In this document: in pieces, positions 25,391-33,254 of the stretch
Position numbering within the stretch: position 1 is the first letter of the stretch
Layout of the letters: each line of letters opens with the position of its first letter
NCBI RefSeq assembly: GCF_014873915.1
Contig: NZ_JADBEJ010000005.1
Location: 310,001-374,000 of the forward strand
Source: Amycolatopsis roodepoortensis
GTDB lineage: Bacteria > Actinomycetota > Actinomycetes > Mycobacteriales > Pseudonocardiaceae
Direction: 5' to 3'
DNA: 64,000 bases
The notes under the pieces: generated by a model
What the model was told of the DNA's origin: nothing
Seen by the model: the letters and a program-made list of their open reading frames with translations, nothing else
The model's database searches: none
Program-made: the position numbers and the translations under genes

Positions 25391-25434
25391 CGATCGGATT
25401 GTAAACAGTTGGTGAGAAGTTTGCAATCCGATCG
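25391..25434. promoter_or_regulatory. Inverted-repeat operator between the hydrolase operon and its TetR
   Basis: Arms CGATCGGATTGTAAAC (25391-25406) and GTTTGCAATCCGATCG (25419-25434) match at 15 of 16 positions across a 12-nt centre. It sits in the divergent gap where both promoters must lie. Likely TetR site for autoregulation and control of the hydrolase-membrane protein pair. Confidence 0.7.
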
Positions 25435-25454
25435 GACTGTGAAAAGGAGTACAG

Positions 25455-26021
25455 GTGCCCAAACGAGTCGATCACGAGGAGCGGCGGCGGCAGATCGCCG
25501 CGGCCGTTCGCCGCATCGCGGCCGACCGGGGACTCGAAGGGGTGAGCCTGACCGAGGTCGCGGCGGAAGCCGGCATCTCGAAGGGGTCCGTCCAGCACTA
25601 CTTCTCGTCGCGGGACGAGATGCTGCGGTACGCGACGACCACCCTGCGGGGCGGCATCGAGGAGCGCATCGCCACCCCGTCCGGACCGAGTGTCCGGGAC
25701 CTGCTCATCGCCTTGCTACCGCTCGACGAGGCAGGCCGGGGCCACGCGCTCGTCGCGAACGCCTTCGTGGTGCGCGCGCTCAAGGATCCGGAGATCGCCG
25801 GCCACTTCCGGACCGGGCACGGCCAGCTCCGTGACGCGGTGGCAGCCCTGCTCTCCGTCGCCCGCGATGATCTCCTGCCCACCGTCGACCCGGTCACGGA
25901 GGCCGATCTCCTGCTCGCCCTGGTGGCCGGCCTCGGTGACGCTGTGCTGCTCGGCTACCAGTCCGGCGACGAGGCCATCGCCCTCATCGACCTGCACCTG
26001 TCAAGGATCGCGGCACGATGA
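25455..26021 (+). CDS. TetR-family transcriptional regulator
   Basis: The 188-aa protein has an N-terminal TetR helix-turn-helix (RRRQIAAAVRRIAADRGLEGVSLTEVAAEAGISKGSVQHYFSSRDEML). Its C-terminal ligand-binding helices follow the pattern of the BetI-like TetR_C group. The GTG start has AAGGAG upstream. It is divergent from the hydrolase operon and shares the operator at 25391-25434. Confidence 0.87.
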   Translation: MPKRVDHEERRRQIAAAVRRIAADRGLEGVSLTEVAAEAGISKGSVQHYFSSRDEMLRYATTTLRGGIEERIATPSGPSVRDLLIALLPLDEAGRGHALVANAFVVRALKDPEIAGHFRTGHGQLRDAVAALLSVARDDLLPTVDPVTEADLLLALVAGLGDAVLLGYQSGDEAIALIDLHLSRIAAR

Positions 26022-26096
26022 CTTATGGCTCCTGAGTGGTGAAGCCGGTTATGCCTGAGGGGTCTAAGGTATCTACCGGACGCGGCCTGGGTCGAA

Positions 26097-26211
26097 GGTC
26101 CGTGAAGGCCCCTCTCCTCGGCTCACCCGAAGAAACTCGACCTTCACACCTCGCCGAATACGTGAAGGACCCCTTCACTGCGCTAGGCGCAATGAAGGGG
26201 TCCTTCACGTA
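26097..26211. repeat. Family B palindromes: one decayed copy and one intact copy (25-3-25)
   Basis: An intact copy occupies 26159-26183 and 26187-26211 (24 of 25 pairs, loop TAG); its arms read CGTGAAGGACCCCTTCACTG. Just left, at 26101-26148, a decayed copy still shows CGTGAAGGCCCC at one end and CCTTCAC at the other, but the middle no longer pairs. An intact and a degenerating copy side by side suggest turnover of these elements. They lie between convergent tetR and hemH. Confidence 0.82.
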
Positions 26212-26249
26212 CTGCCAGGAACGGCCGCGGTGGCGTGGTGGGGCCAGGT

Positions 26250-26295
26250 CTCGTGAGTGGCAAGGACGGTTCTAACCGTCCTTACCACTCACGAG
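26250..26295. repeat. Intergenic palindrome, family C copy 2 (22-2-22)
   Basis: Arms 26250-26271 and 26274-26295 pair at 21 of 22 positions. The sequence is nearly identical to the copy at 12316-12361. It ends 10 nt from the hemH stop at 26306, so it is a likely terminator. Confidence 0.9.
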
Positions 26296-26305
26296 GCCTG
26301 GGCAC

Positions 26306-27352
26306 TTAAGGGCGCGCGGGCCTCTTCGCGGGCTCGCAGCATCCGATCGCGCAAGGCGCGCCGTTGACCGTGCACCCGGCCGCCGGGAACGGCGACAGCT
26401 TCCGCGCCGGCAGCCCCTCGGTGTGCTCCCGGACCAGCTCCACGACGAGCTCGGCGAAACGCGGGTCGGTGTCCGGCGTCGCGGCCCGCGCGAACCCCAT
26501 GCCGTGCTCCGCGGCCCGCTCGGCGGCCTCGTTGTCGAGGTCCCAGATCACTTCGAGGTGATCGGACACGAAACCCACCGGGCAGACGACCACCGAGGTG
26601 ACGCCTTCCGCGTGCAGCGCGTCGATGTGGTCGACGATGTCCGGCTCCAGCCACGGCACCTGCGGCGGGCCGGAGCGCGACTGCCAGACGACGTCGTAGG
26701 TCTCGATCCCCGCTTCGGCGGCGACGAGGCGCGCGGCCTCGGCGATCTGGCGCGAGTAACGCCGTCCGCCCTCCGAGGGCGGCCCGGACGCGGTATCGGC
26801 GGACTCGGGCACCGAGTGGGCGCAGAACACAGTGCGGGTTCCGGGGCGGTTCCCCAGTTCCGCGTGCGCGGCCCGGACGGCGTCGGCGAAGGCGGCGATG
26901 AACAGCGGATGGTCGAAGAACTGCCGCAGCTTCACCAGTTCCGGCGCGCCGTCGCCGACCGCCGCGCGGGCACGCTCGATGTCCTCGTCGTACTGACGGC
27001 ACGCGGAATACCCGCCGTACGCGCTCGTCGGGAAGACCAGCACGCGCCGGGCCCCCGCCTCGGTGATCTCGGCGAGGGTGTCCTCGACCATCGGCCGCCA
27101 GTTGCGGTTGCCGAAGTGGACCGGCAGATCGATCCCGGCGGCCGCGAGCTGCTTCTCCACCGCGGAGATCGCGTCCCGGTTGAGCCGGTTGATCGGCGAG
27201 ACCCCACCGAAGTGCTGGTAGTGCTCCGAGACCTCGAGCAGTCGTTCCCGGGGGACCCCACGGCCCCGCGTGACGTTCTCCAGGAACGGCATCACCTCGT
27301 CGGGCCCCTCGGGACCACCGAACGAAAGCCAAAGCAGCGCGTCGTAACCCAC
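26306..27352 (-). CDS. hemH: Ferrochelatase (coproporphyrin ferrochelatase type)
   Basis: The 348-aa enzyme inserts ferrous iron into a porphyrin; actinobacteria use coproporphyrin III, so CpfC is the likely name. Features are the start GYDALLWLSFGGPEGPDEV, HYQHFGGVSPINRLN, FCAHSVPES (catalytic His) and VVVCPVGFVSDHLEVIWDLD (second catalytic region). The C-terminus is Cys-rich (AAGCTVNGAPCAIGCCEP), consistent with the 2Fe-2S cluster of actinobacterial enzymes. GTG 27352 gives the conserved N-terminus. It is separated from inhA by a TetR-MFS insertion, whereas in mycobacteria hemH follows inhA directly. Confidence 0.93.
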   Translation of the reverse strand: MGYDALLWLSFGGPEGPDEVMPFLENVTRGRGVPRERLLEVSEHYQHFGGVSPINRLNRDAISAVEKQLAAAGIDLPVHFGNRNWRPMVEDTLAEITEAGARRVLVFPTSAYGGYSACRQYDEDIERARAAVGDGAPELVKLRQFFDHPLFIAAFADAVRAAHAELGNRPGTRTVFCAHSVPESADTASGPPSEGGRRYSRQIAEAARLVAAEAGIETYDVVWQSRSGPPQVPWLEPDIVDHIDALHAEGVTSVVVCPVGFVSDHLEVIWDLDNEAAERAAEHGMGFARAATPDTDPRFAELVVELVREHTEGLPARKLSPFPAAGCTVNGAPCAIGCCEPAKRPARP

Positions 27353-27397
27353 CCCGCCATCTTGCCGCTGTGGCGCCCCGCACGCTGACCCGGCCCT

Positions 27398-27419
27398 TTT
27401 TGAACCGATCGATCCAAAA
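27398..27419. promoter_or_regulatory. TetR operator, copy 1 (promoter of the TetR gene)
   Basis: A 22-bp palindrome runs TTTTGAACCGATC...CCAAAA. It overlaps the -35 (TTGAAC, 27400-27405) of the TetR gene, whose -10 is TACGGT at 27425-27430. It is identical at 18 of 22 positions to the site at 28057-28078 upstream of the MFS gene. Confidence 0.8.
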
Positions 27420-27437
27420 CCTGGTACGGTCACCTCC

Positions 27438-28022
27438 ATGGCCAGGCCGAAGGAATTCGACGAGCGCGCCGCGATCGGGCGTGCCATGGACGCGTTCTGG
27501 GCACGCGGTTACGAGGCCACGTCGACCCAGACCCTGTGCGAAGCCACCGGTTTGGGCCGCAGCAGCATCTACAACACCTTCACCAGCAAGCACGAACTGT
27601 TCATGCGCGCGCTCGATCACTACGCCGAACGCGGGATCGTGGCCAGGACGGCTCTGCTGGAGGAATCCGGGACCGGCGTCGAGCGGTTCCGGGCCCTGTT
27701 CGCGTACACGATCGACGAAGAAGCCGAACATCCCGGACGAGGCTGTCTCGTGGTCAACACGGTGGCCGAGTTCGGCGAGCGCGACGCCGAGATCAAGGCG
27801 CGGATCGACGCCGACACCCGGCGGCATCTCGCCCTGCTTTCGGCCTGCGCCAAGGAAGGGCAAGTCGACGGAACGATCGACCGCGGCCGCGACCCCGGTG
27901 CGATCGCCGAGTTCGCCCACAGCACCGTCGCCGGCCTCCGGCTGATGTCCCGCCGAGGTGCCGGCCGGGCGGCCATGGAGGCCGTAGCCGCCATCGCGAT
28001 GGACGCGATCGCCGCGAAGTAG
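27438..28022 (+). CDS. TetR-family regulator of the adjacent MFS pump
   Basis: The 194-aa protein has the helix-turn-helix in RGYEATSTQTLCEATGLGRSSIYNTFTSKHELFMRAL, the form found in the AcrR/TetR_C_16-like group. The C-terminal domain is helical with one Cys (GRGCLVVNT). It is leaderless: TACGGT (27425-27430), a 7-nt spacer, ATG 27438. Two matching palindromes, one in its own promoter and one ahead of the MFS gene, support a self-repressing controller of efflux. Confidence 0.88.
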   Translation: MARPKEFDERAAIGRAMDAFWARGYEATSTQTLCEATGLGRSSIYNTFTSKHELFMRALDHYAERGIVARTALLEESGTGVERFRALFAYTIDEEAEHPGRGCLVVNTVAEFGERDAEIKARIDADTRRHLALLSACAKEGQVDGTIDRGRDPGAIAEFAHSTVAGLRLMSRRGAGRAAMEAVAAIAMDAIAAK

Positions 28023-28056
28023 ACCGAAACAATTCCCGTGCGTAACGCTGCCCACA

Positions 28057-28078
28057 TTTTGGACTGATCAATACAAAA
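28057..28078. promoter_or_regulatory. TetR operator, copy 2 (upstream of the MFS gene)
   Basis: A 22-bp palindrome TTTTGGACTGATC...ACAAAA is followed directly by the GGAGGAAG ribosome-binding site of the MFS gene. It shares the TTTTGnAC-n-GATC-n-AT-n-CAAAA pattern with the site at 27398. Confidence 0.8.
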
Positions 28079-28092
28079 CTGGAGGAAGTTCC

Positions 28093-29274
28093 GTGCCTTT
28101 GGCAGTCTGCGTACTCGGACTGAGCGTGTTCGCGCTCGGCACGTCCGAGTTCATGATCACCGGCCTGCTGCCGGGGATGGCGGCCGATCTGAACGTCGGC
28201 ATCCCGGAGGCCGGGCTGCTCATTTCGGCCTTCGCGATCGGCATGGTCGTCGGCGCTCCCCTGCTCGCGATCGCGACCCTGAGGGTGCCGAGGCGCGCCA
28301 CCCTGATGGCCTTGCTGGTCGTCTTCGGGGTCTCGCACGTCGTCGGTGCGCTGGGCTCGGGGTACGCCCTGCTCTTCGCGACGCGCGTCGTCAGCGCGGT
28401 CGCCTGCGCCGGATTCTGGGCGGTCGCGGCGGCCACCGCCGTGGCGCTGGTCCCGGTCGAGCGCCGTGGCCGCGCGCTGGCCATCCTGGTCGGCGGACTC
28501 ACCGTCGCGAACATCGCCGGCGTCCCCGCCGGGACCTTCCTCGGCCAGCACGCGGGCTGGCGGGCGGCCTTCTGGGCGGTCACGGCGCTGACCGTCGTCG
28601 CGTTGATCGGGGTCTTCGCCCTGGTCCCGGAGACCCAGAACGGTCAGGACAAGACCGACGTCGCGACCGAACTGCGGCTCTACCGCGGCGGCCGGTTCTG
28701 GCTGGCGCTCGGCGTGATCGCGCTCGCGCAGGCGATGATCTTCGCGACCTTCAGCTACCTCGCGCCCTTGCTGACCGAGGTCGCCGGCCTGCCGGAAAGC
28801 TGGGTGCCGGGGGTCCTGTCCCTGTTCGGACTCGGCGCGCTGATCGGCATCACCGCCGGCGGCAGGCTCGCCGACGCGAGGCCCTTCGCGACGCTCTACG
28901 GCGGCCTCGCCGTCGCCTTGGTCGCCCTGGTCCTGCTCGCGCTCTCGGGCCCGGCGACCCCGCTCGCGATCTTCGCCGTATTCCTGTTCGGCGTCGCCGG
29001 ATTCGGGGTCAATCCCGCCTTGAACGTCCGCGCCTTCGCCGTGGCGGGCAACGCCCCGACGCTCGTCGGCGCGAGCACGACCGCCGCGTTCAACGTCGGG
29101 AACACCGTCGGCCCGTGGCTCGGCGGCGAGTCGATCGACGCCGGTCTCGGCTATCCCAGCGTCGCGTGGGTGAGCGTCGGACTCGGCGCCGCCACCGTCG
29201 TCGCACTGACCTTCGCCGCCGGTGTGCAGCGCACCGACGACACCCGTCTGCTCCGCGAACCCGTTACCCAGTAA
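28093..29274 (+). CDS. MFS efflux transporter (DHA1, Cmx/CmlR-like)
   Basis: The 393-aa protein has 12 predicted helices. The N-terminus LAVCVLGLSVFALGTSEFMITGLLPGMAADL is the hallmark of the arabinose-polymer/chloramphenicol efflux subgroup; motif C-like segments include LVGGLTVANIAGVPAGTFLGQ. It is probably a drug or metabolite exporter controlled by the upstream TetR. GTG start with GGAGGAAG. A SnoaL-like gene follows 8 nt later in the same operon. Confidence 0.87.
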   Translation: MPLAVCVLGLSVFALGTSEFMITGLLPGMAADLNVGIPEAGLLISAFAIGMVVGAPLLAIATLRVPRRATLMALLVVFGVSHVVGALGSGYALLFATRVVSAVACAGFWAVAAATAVALVPVERRGRALAILVGGLTVANIAGVPAGTFLGQHAGWRAAFWAVTALTVVALIGVFALVPETQNGQDKTDVATELRLYRGGRFWLALGVIALAQAMIFATFSYLAPLLTEVAGLPESWVPGVLSLFGLGALIGITAGGRLADARPFATLYGGLAVALVALVLLALSGPATPLAIFAVFLFGVAGFGVNPALNVRAFAVAGNAPTLVGASTTAAFNVGNTVGPWLGGESIDAGLGYPSVAWVSVGLGAATVVALTFAAGVQRTDDTRLLREPVTQ

Positions 29275-29282
29275 GGAGAATC

Positions 29283-29684
29283 ATGTCCGAACGAACCCGA
29301 TCCACCCTCGACGAGTTCTTCCGCCGAATGTCCACAGGAGACACTGACGGCGCCACGGAACTCTTCGCCGACGACGTCGCGTGGGACATCCCCGGTGCGA
29401 CCGAGCTGGTCCCCTGGATCGGCCCGCGCCGGAACCGGGCGGAGATCCGCGAGTTCTACGAGCTGCTCGACAAAGGGCTCGTCAAGGACCGGTTCGACGT
29501 CGAGCGCGTCCTCGTCGACGGGCCGCACGCGGTCGCGATCGGCAGCCTGCGCTCGACTATCCGCAGCACCGGCAAGGTGATCGAGACCGCCTTCACCATC
29601 GAGTTCGAGGTGAACGACGACGGCCTGATCACCAAGTACCTGCTGCTCGAGGACTCGTGGCACGTCGCGAACGCCGTCCTCTAG
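29283..29684 (+). CDS. SnoaL-like (NTF2-fold) protein
   Basis: The 133-aa protein has the NTF2 cone fold pattern: RRMSTGDTDGATELFADDVAWDIPG at the N-terminus and strands ending in AFTIEFEVNDDGLITKYLLLEDSWHVANAV. Such proteins are small-molecule isomerases, hydrolases or binding proteins. ATG 29283 has AAGGAG at 29272-29277. It is cotranscribed with the TetR-controlled pump and may act on the exported compound; that is inference. Its stop overlaps the convergent gene's stop by 4 nt (CTAG). Confidence 0.8.
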   Translation: MSERTRSTLDEFFRRMSTGDTDGATELFADDVAWDIPGATELVPWIGPRRNRAEIREFYELLDKGLVKDRFDVERVLVDGPHAVAIGSLRSTIRSTGKVIETAFTIEFEVNDDGLITKYLLLEDSWHVANAVL

Positions 29685-30079
29685 CCCGCCGCCGCGGGGA
29701 GGATCCCGGTGGCCTGCGAGTACCGGCACCGCCACTGCCCGTCGTCGGCGCGGATGTAGGTGTCGATGTGCCAGCACTCGTGGGCGGGGATGTCGGTGCC
29801 GTCGACGCGTAGGGCGATCACGCAGCGGTAGCGCAGCACGGCGAGCGTCTCGGACGTCAGGACATCGATCTCGGACGTCGTTTCGAGTCGGCTGTAGGCC
29901 AGGTCGCCGGTGGTCAGACGCCGCCGGTACTCGGCCTTGTCCCAGACCGTTCCCGTCGGGTTGCACAACTGGTAGGCGGGGTCGTGCAGCGCGTCGAATA
30001 CGGCCGTATCGACGGTGAGCAGCGCCTCGACTCGCTGCTGTTCCAGCTGGGCGAGGTGGCTGGTGAGACTGTCGGACAT
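29681..30079 (-). CDS. DUF4440/SnoaL-like protein
   Basis: The 132-aa NTF2-fold protein is of the DUF4440 type: LAQLEQQRVEALLTVDTAVFDALHDPAYQLCNPTGTVWDKAEYRRRL followed by the core strands and a C-terminal CWHIDTYIRADDGQWRCRYSQATGI. The function of the family is not fixed. Leaderless ATG: TACGCT at 30092-30087 with a 7-nt spacer. Family B palindrome copy 2 lies 8 nt upstream of that -10 and therefore overlaps the -35 zone. Confidence 0.78.
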   Translation of the reverse strand: MSDSLTSHLAQLEQQRVEALLTVDTAVFDALHDPAYQLCNPTGTVWDKAEYRRRLTTGDLAYSRLETTSEIDVLTSETLAVLRYRCVIALRVDGTDIPAHECWHIDTYIRADDGQWRCRYSQATGILPAAAG

Positions 30080-30099
30080 GGCCGCCAGCGTAGTGAGCC

Positions 30100-30158
30100 A
30101 TGCGCGTGAAGGCCCCCTTCCCTCGGCTGAGCCGAGGGAAGGGGGCCTTCACGCGCAT
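30100..30158. repeat. Intergenic palindrome, family B copy 2 (28-3-28)
   Basis: Perfect 28-nt arms (30100-30127, 30131-30158) have a TGA loop; inner 26 nt are identical to the copy at 7017-7071. It starts 6 nt past the inhA stop, so it probably terminates the fabG-inhA transcript. Confidence 0.93.
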
Positions 30159-30164
30159 CGAAAC

Positions 30165-30932
30165 TCAGATGCCGAGGGCGTGCACTCCGCCGTCGACCAT
30201 GATCATCGAGCCGGTGGTGGCGGGCAGCCAGTCCGACAGCACGGCGCAGACGGACTTCGCCGTCGGGTCCGGGTCGGAGCTGTCCCAGCCGAGCGGCGCG
30301 CGGTCGCCCCAGCCCTCCTCCAGTTCCGAGAACCCGGGGATGGACTTCGCGGCCATGGTCTTCATCGGGCCGGCACTGACCAGGTTGACCCGGATACCCT
30401 TCGGGCCGAGGTCGCGGGCCAGGTACCGGTTCACCGACTCCAGCGCCGCCTTCGCCACGCCCATCCAGTTGTAGACGGGCCACGCGACGCGCGCGTCGAA
30501 GTCCATGCCGACGATCGACGAACCGCGCGAAAGCAGCGGCAGCGTCGCGACGGCCAGGGCCTTGAAGGAGAACGCCGAGACGTCGACGGCCACCTTCACG
30601 TCCTCGCCCGGCGCGTCCAGGAACGGCGCGCCGAGGCAGGACTGCGGGGCGAACCCGATCGAGTGCAGCACGCCGTCGAGCCCGTCGACGTGCTCACGCA
30701 CGCGGTCGGCGAGCGAGTCGAGGTGCTCCTGGTTGGTGACGTCCAGCTCCAGCACCGGCGCCTCCTCGGGGAGGCGCTTGGCGATGCGCTCGACGAGCGA
30801 CAGCCTGCCGAAGCCGGTGAGCACGACCTTCGCGCCCTCCTGCTGCGCGATCTTGGCCGCGTGGAACGCGAGCGAGGCGTCGGTGATGACGCCGGTGATC
30901 AGCAGGCGCTTGCCTTCGAGCAGTCCTGGCAC
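30165..30932 (-). CDS. inhA: Enoyl-ACP reductase InhA/FabI
   Basis: The 255-aa NADH-dependent short-chain reductase of type II fatty acid synthesis has the cofactor loop LLITGVITDASLAFHAAKIAQQEGAKVVLTGFG and the Tyr-x6-Lys motif in VYNWMGVAKAALESVNRYLARDLG. ASSIVGMDFD-like strand GSSIVGMDFDARVAWP and GPMKTMAAKSIPGF (substrate loop) match InhA of mycobacteria, the isoniazid target. The GTG start is set by GGAGGT. It lies 50 nt downstream of fabG, the Rv1483-Rv1484 arrangement. Amycolatopsis-type organisms lack mycolic acids, so here it probably serves general elongation. Confidence 0.94.
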   Translation of the reverse strand: MPGLLEGKRLLITGVITDASLAFHAAKIAQQEGAKVVLTGFGRLSLVERIAKRLPEEAPVLELDVTNQEHLDSLADRVREHVDGLDGVLHSIGFAPQSCLGAPFLDAPGEDVKVAVDVSAFSFKALAVATLPLLSRGSSIVGMDFDARVAWPVYNWMGVAKAALESVNRYLARDLGPKGIRVNLVSAGPMKTMAAKSIPGFSELEEGWGDRAPLGWDSSDPDPTAKSVCAVLSDWLPATTGSMIMVDGGVHALGI

Positions 30933-30982
30933 GGGACCTCCAGTCCGGAGTGGTTTGTGATCGGTACGGGAAAACGGGGACG

Positions 30983-31687
30983 TCAGTGGCCCATGCCGAG
31001 GCCGCCGTCGACCGGCAGCACCGCGCCGTTGACGTAACCGGCCTCTTCGGAGGCGAGGTAGCGGACGGCGGCGGCGATCTCCGACGGCTCGGCGTACCGG
31101 CCGGAGGGAACCTGGGCGAGGATCTCCTTCTTGCGGTCCTCGCCGAGTTCGTCGGTCATGTCCGTGGCGACGAAGCCCGGCGCGATGACGTTCGAGGTGA
31201 TGTTGCGCGAGCCCAGCTCACGCGCGAGCGAACGGGCGAGACCGACGAGACCGGCCTTGCTCGCCGCGTAGTTGACCTGACCGGCGGACCCGGTGAGCCC
31301 GACGACGGACGAGATGAAGATGTAGCGCCCCCACTTGCCGCGCAGCATGCCGCGGGAAGCACGTTTGGCGACCCGGTACGCGCCGGTGAGGTTGGCGTCG
31401 ACCACGCGGGTGAACTGCTCCTCGCTCATGCGCATGAGGAGGGTGTCGTCGGTCATGCCGGCGTTCGCGACGAGGACCTCGACCGGGCCCTGGTGCTCCT
31501 CGACGAGCTTGAAGGCGGCGTCGATCTGCTCGGCGTCGGTGACGTCGGCCTGCACCCCGAAGAGGCCTTCGGGCGCGCCGGAACCGCGGTGCGTGATCGC
31601 GACCTTGTGCCCCTGCGCCGCGAGGTCCTTCGCGATCGCCAAACCGATGCCGCGGTTGCCGCCGGTGACCAGTACCGACCGTCCCAC
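30983..31687 (-). CDS. fabG: 3-oxoacyl-ACP reductase FabG
   Basis: The 234-aa short-chain dehydrogenase has a Gly-rich NADPH loop VLVTGGNRGIGLAIA, the NAG motif (VANAGMTDD), catalytic Ser in ISSVVGLTGSAGQ and Tyr-x3-Lys in NYAASKAGLVG. It reduces beta-ketoacyl-ACP before dehydration. GTG 31687 is chosen over upstream codons because GAGGAG precedes it and VGRSVLVTGG is the family start. First gene of the fabG-inhA operon, equivalent to mycobacterial mabA (Rv1483). Confidence 0.94.
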   Translation of the reverse strand: MGRSVLVTGGNRGIGLAIAKDLAAQGHKVAITHRGSGAPEGLFGVQADVTDAEQIDAAFKLVEEHQGPVEVLVANAGMTDDTLLMRMSEEQFTRVVDANLTGAYRVAKRASRGMLRGKWGRYIFISSVVGLTGSAGQVNYAASKAGLVGLARSLARELGSRNITSNVIAPGFVATDMTDELGEDRKKEILAQVPSGRYAEPSEIAAAVRYLASEEAGYVNGAVLPVDGGLGMGH

Positions 31688-31879
31688 TTCAGCTCTCCTC
31701 GCCTCGTCTTTTCGCGCTGACGGCACTGAGGTTATCGGCTCGCCAGGTTCGCGCCGGAGCCGCGCCACCCCTACCTCCGGGTAACCGCGACCGTCCTAAG
31801 CGGATGTTAGGAAGCGCGCCGAAACCTTGCCCGGCCGTCACGGATTGTTCACCGTGAGCCGGAACACAGGAGGTCAAAG

Positions 31880-33238
31880 ATGACAACCCGGATCGGCGAA
31901 TCCACGCCGCCCGTGAGCGAACGTCGAGTCGTCGGCAACGTGCTGCGCGGCTCGATCGGCAACCTGGTCGAGTGGTACGACTGGTACGCCTACGCCGCCT
32001 TCACCACGTACTTCGCCAAGTCCTTCTTCCCCACCAAGGACACGACGGCGGCCTTCCTCGGCACCGCGGCGGTGTTCGCCGTCGGGTTCCTCATGCGGCC
32101 GCTCGGCGGCTGGATGCTGGGCCGGTTCGCCGACCGGTTCGGGCGACGAAGCGCACTCGTGCTTTCCGTCACGTTGATGGCGGCGGGGTCGCTGATGATC
32201 GCGCTGACGCCGACGTACGCCACGATCGGGATCGCCGCGCCGATCCTGCTGCTGGTGGCCCGGCTCATCCAGGGCCTCTCGGTCGGCGGCGAGTATTCGA
32301 CCTCCGCGACCTATCTGTCCGAAGTGGCCACTCCGGGCAAACGCGGTTTCTACTCCAGCTTCCAGTACGTGACGCTGTACGGCGGCCAGCTGCTGGCGCT
32401 CGGTCTCCAGCTGCTGCTGCAGGCCATCCTGACCGAGCAGCAGCTGACCTCGTGGGGCTGGCGGATCGCCTTCGTCGTCGGCGCGCTCGCCGCCGTCGTG
32501 GTGATGGTCCTGCGCCGCGGGATGGACGAGTCGGCCAGCTTCGAGGAGACCAAGTCCTCCGGCACCGGCAAGGACGCGGGCGACAAGGGCACGCTGCGGG
32601 CACTGATCAAGTACCCCAAGGAGATCGCGCTCGTCGTCGGCCTCACCCTCGGCGGCACGGTGTCGTTCTACACCTTCGCCACCTACAGCCAGAAGTTCAT
32701 GGAGAACACCGCGGGCATCCCGCGCCGGACGGTCACGCTGATCCTGTTCTGCGCGATCCTCGTCGCCGCGATCCTGCAGCCGTTCGCGGGCAAGCTCTCC
32801 GACCGGATCGGCCGCCGCCCGCTGCTGATGTTCTTCGGGATCGCCGGCAGCCTGCTGACCGTCCCGATCATGACACTGATGGGCGGCACGAACGAGCCGG
32901 TGCTCGCCTTCTTGCTGATGCTGGCCGGCCTGGTGATCGTGACCGGGTACACCTCGATCAACGCGATCGTGAAGGCGGAGCTGTTCCCGACGAAGATCCG
33001 CGCGATCGGCGTCGGCCTCCCCTACGCGCTCACCGTGGCGATCTTCGGCGGCACGGCCGAGCTCATCGCGCAGGCGCTGAAGGGGGCAGGCCACGAATCG
33101 GTGTTCTTCTACTACGTCGCGGGCTGTGTCCTGGTGTCGCTCATCGTGTACGGCACAATGCGGGAAACCTCGAAGACCTCGGAGCTGGACAAGAAGAAGC
33201 AGCCCGAGCCCGAGCTCGTGTCCGGCCGCGAAGGCTAG
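31880..33238 (+). CDS. MFS metabolite:H+ symporter (MHS family)
   Basis: The 452-aa permease has 12 predicted helices and an MHS N-terminus: NVLRGSIGNLVEWYDWYAYAAFTTYFAKSFFP, then RPLGGWMLGRFADRFGRR (loop 2-3 motif) and LIQGLSVGGEYSTSATYLSE. This family (KgtP, ProP, ShiA, citrate carriers) imports organic acids, betaines or similar solutes with protons. AGGAGG precedes the ATG. A two-component system and a TAXI-type binding lipoprotein follow within 16, 3 and -4 nt, so the carrier is probably controlled by its own substrate. Confidence 0.88.
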   Translation: MTTRIGESTPPVSERRVVGNVLRGSIGNLVEWYDWYAYAAFTTYFAKSFFPTKDTTAAFLGTAAVFAVGFLMRPLGGWMLGRFADRFGRRSALVLSVTLMAAGSLMIALTPTYATIGIAAPILLLVARLIQGLSVGGEYSTSATYLSEVATPGKRGFYSSFQYVTLYGGQLLALGLQLLLQAILTEQQLTSWGWRIAFVVGALAAVVVMVLRRGMDESASFEETKSSGTGKDAGDKGTLRALIKYPKEIALVVGLTLGGTVSFYTFATYSQKFMENTAGIPRRTVTLILFCAILVAAILQPFAGKLSDRIGRRPLLMFFGIAGSLLTVPIMTLMGGTNEPVLAFLLMLAGLVIVTGYTSINAIVKAELFPTKIRAIGVGLPYALTVAIFGGTAELIAQALKGAGHESVFFYYVAGCVLVSLIVYGTMRETSKTSELDKKKQPEPELVSGREG

Positions 33239-33254
33239 GCGGGAAGGTGTGGCC

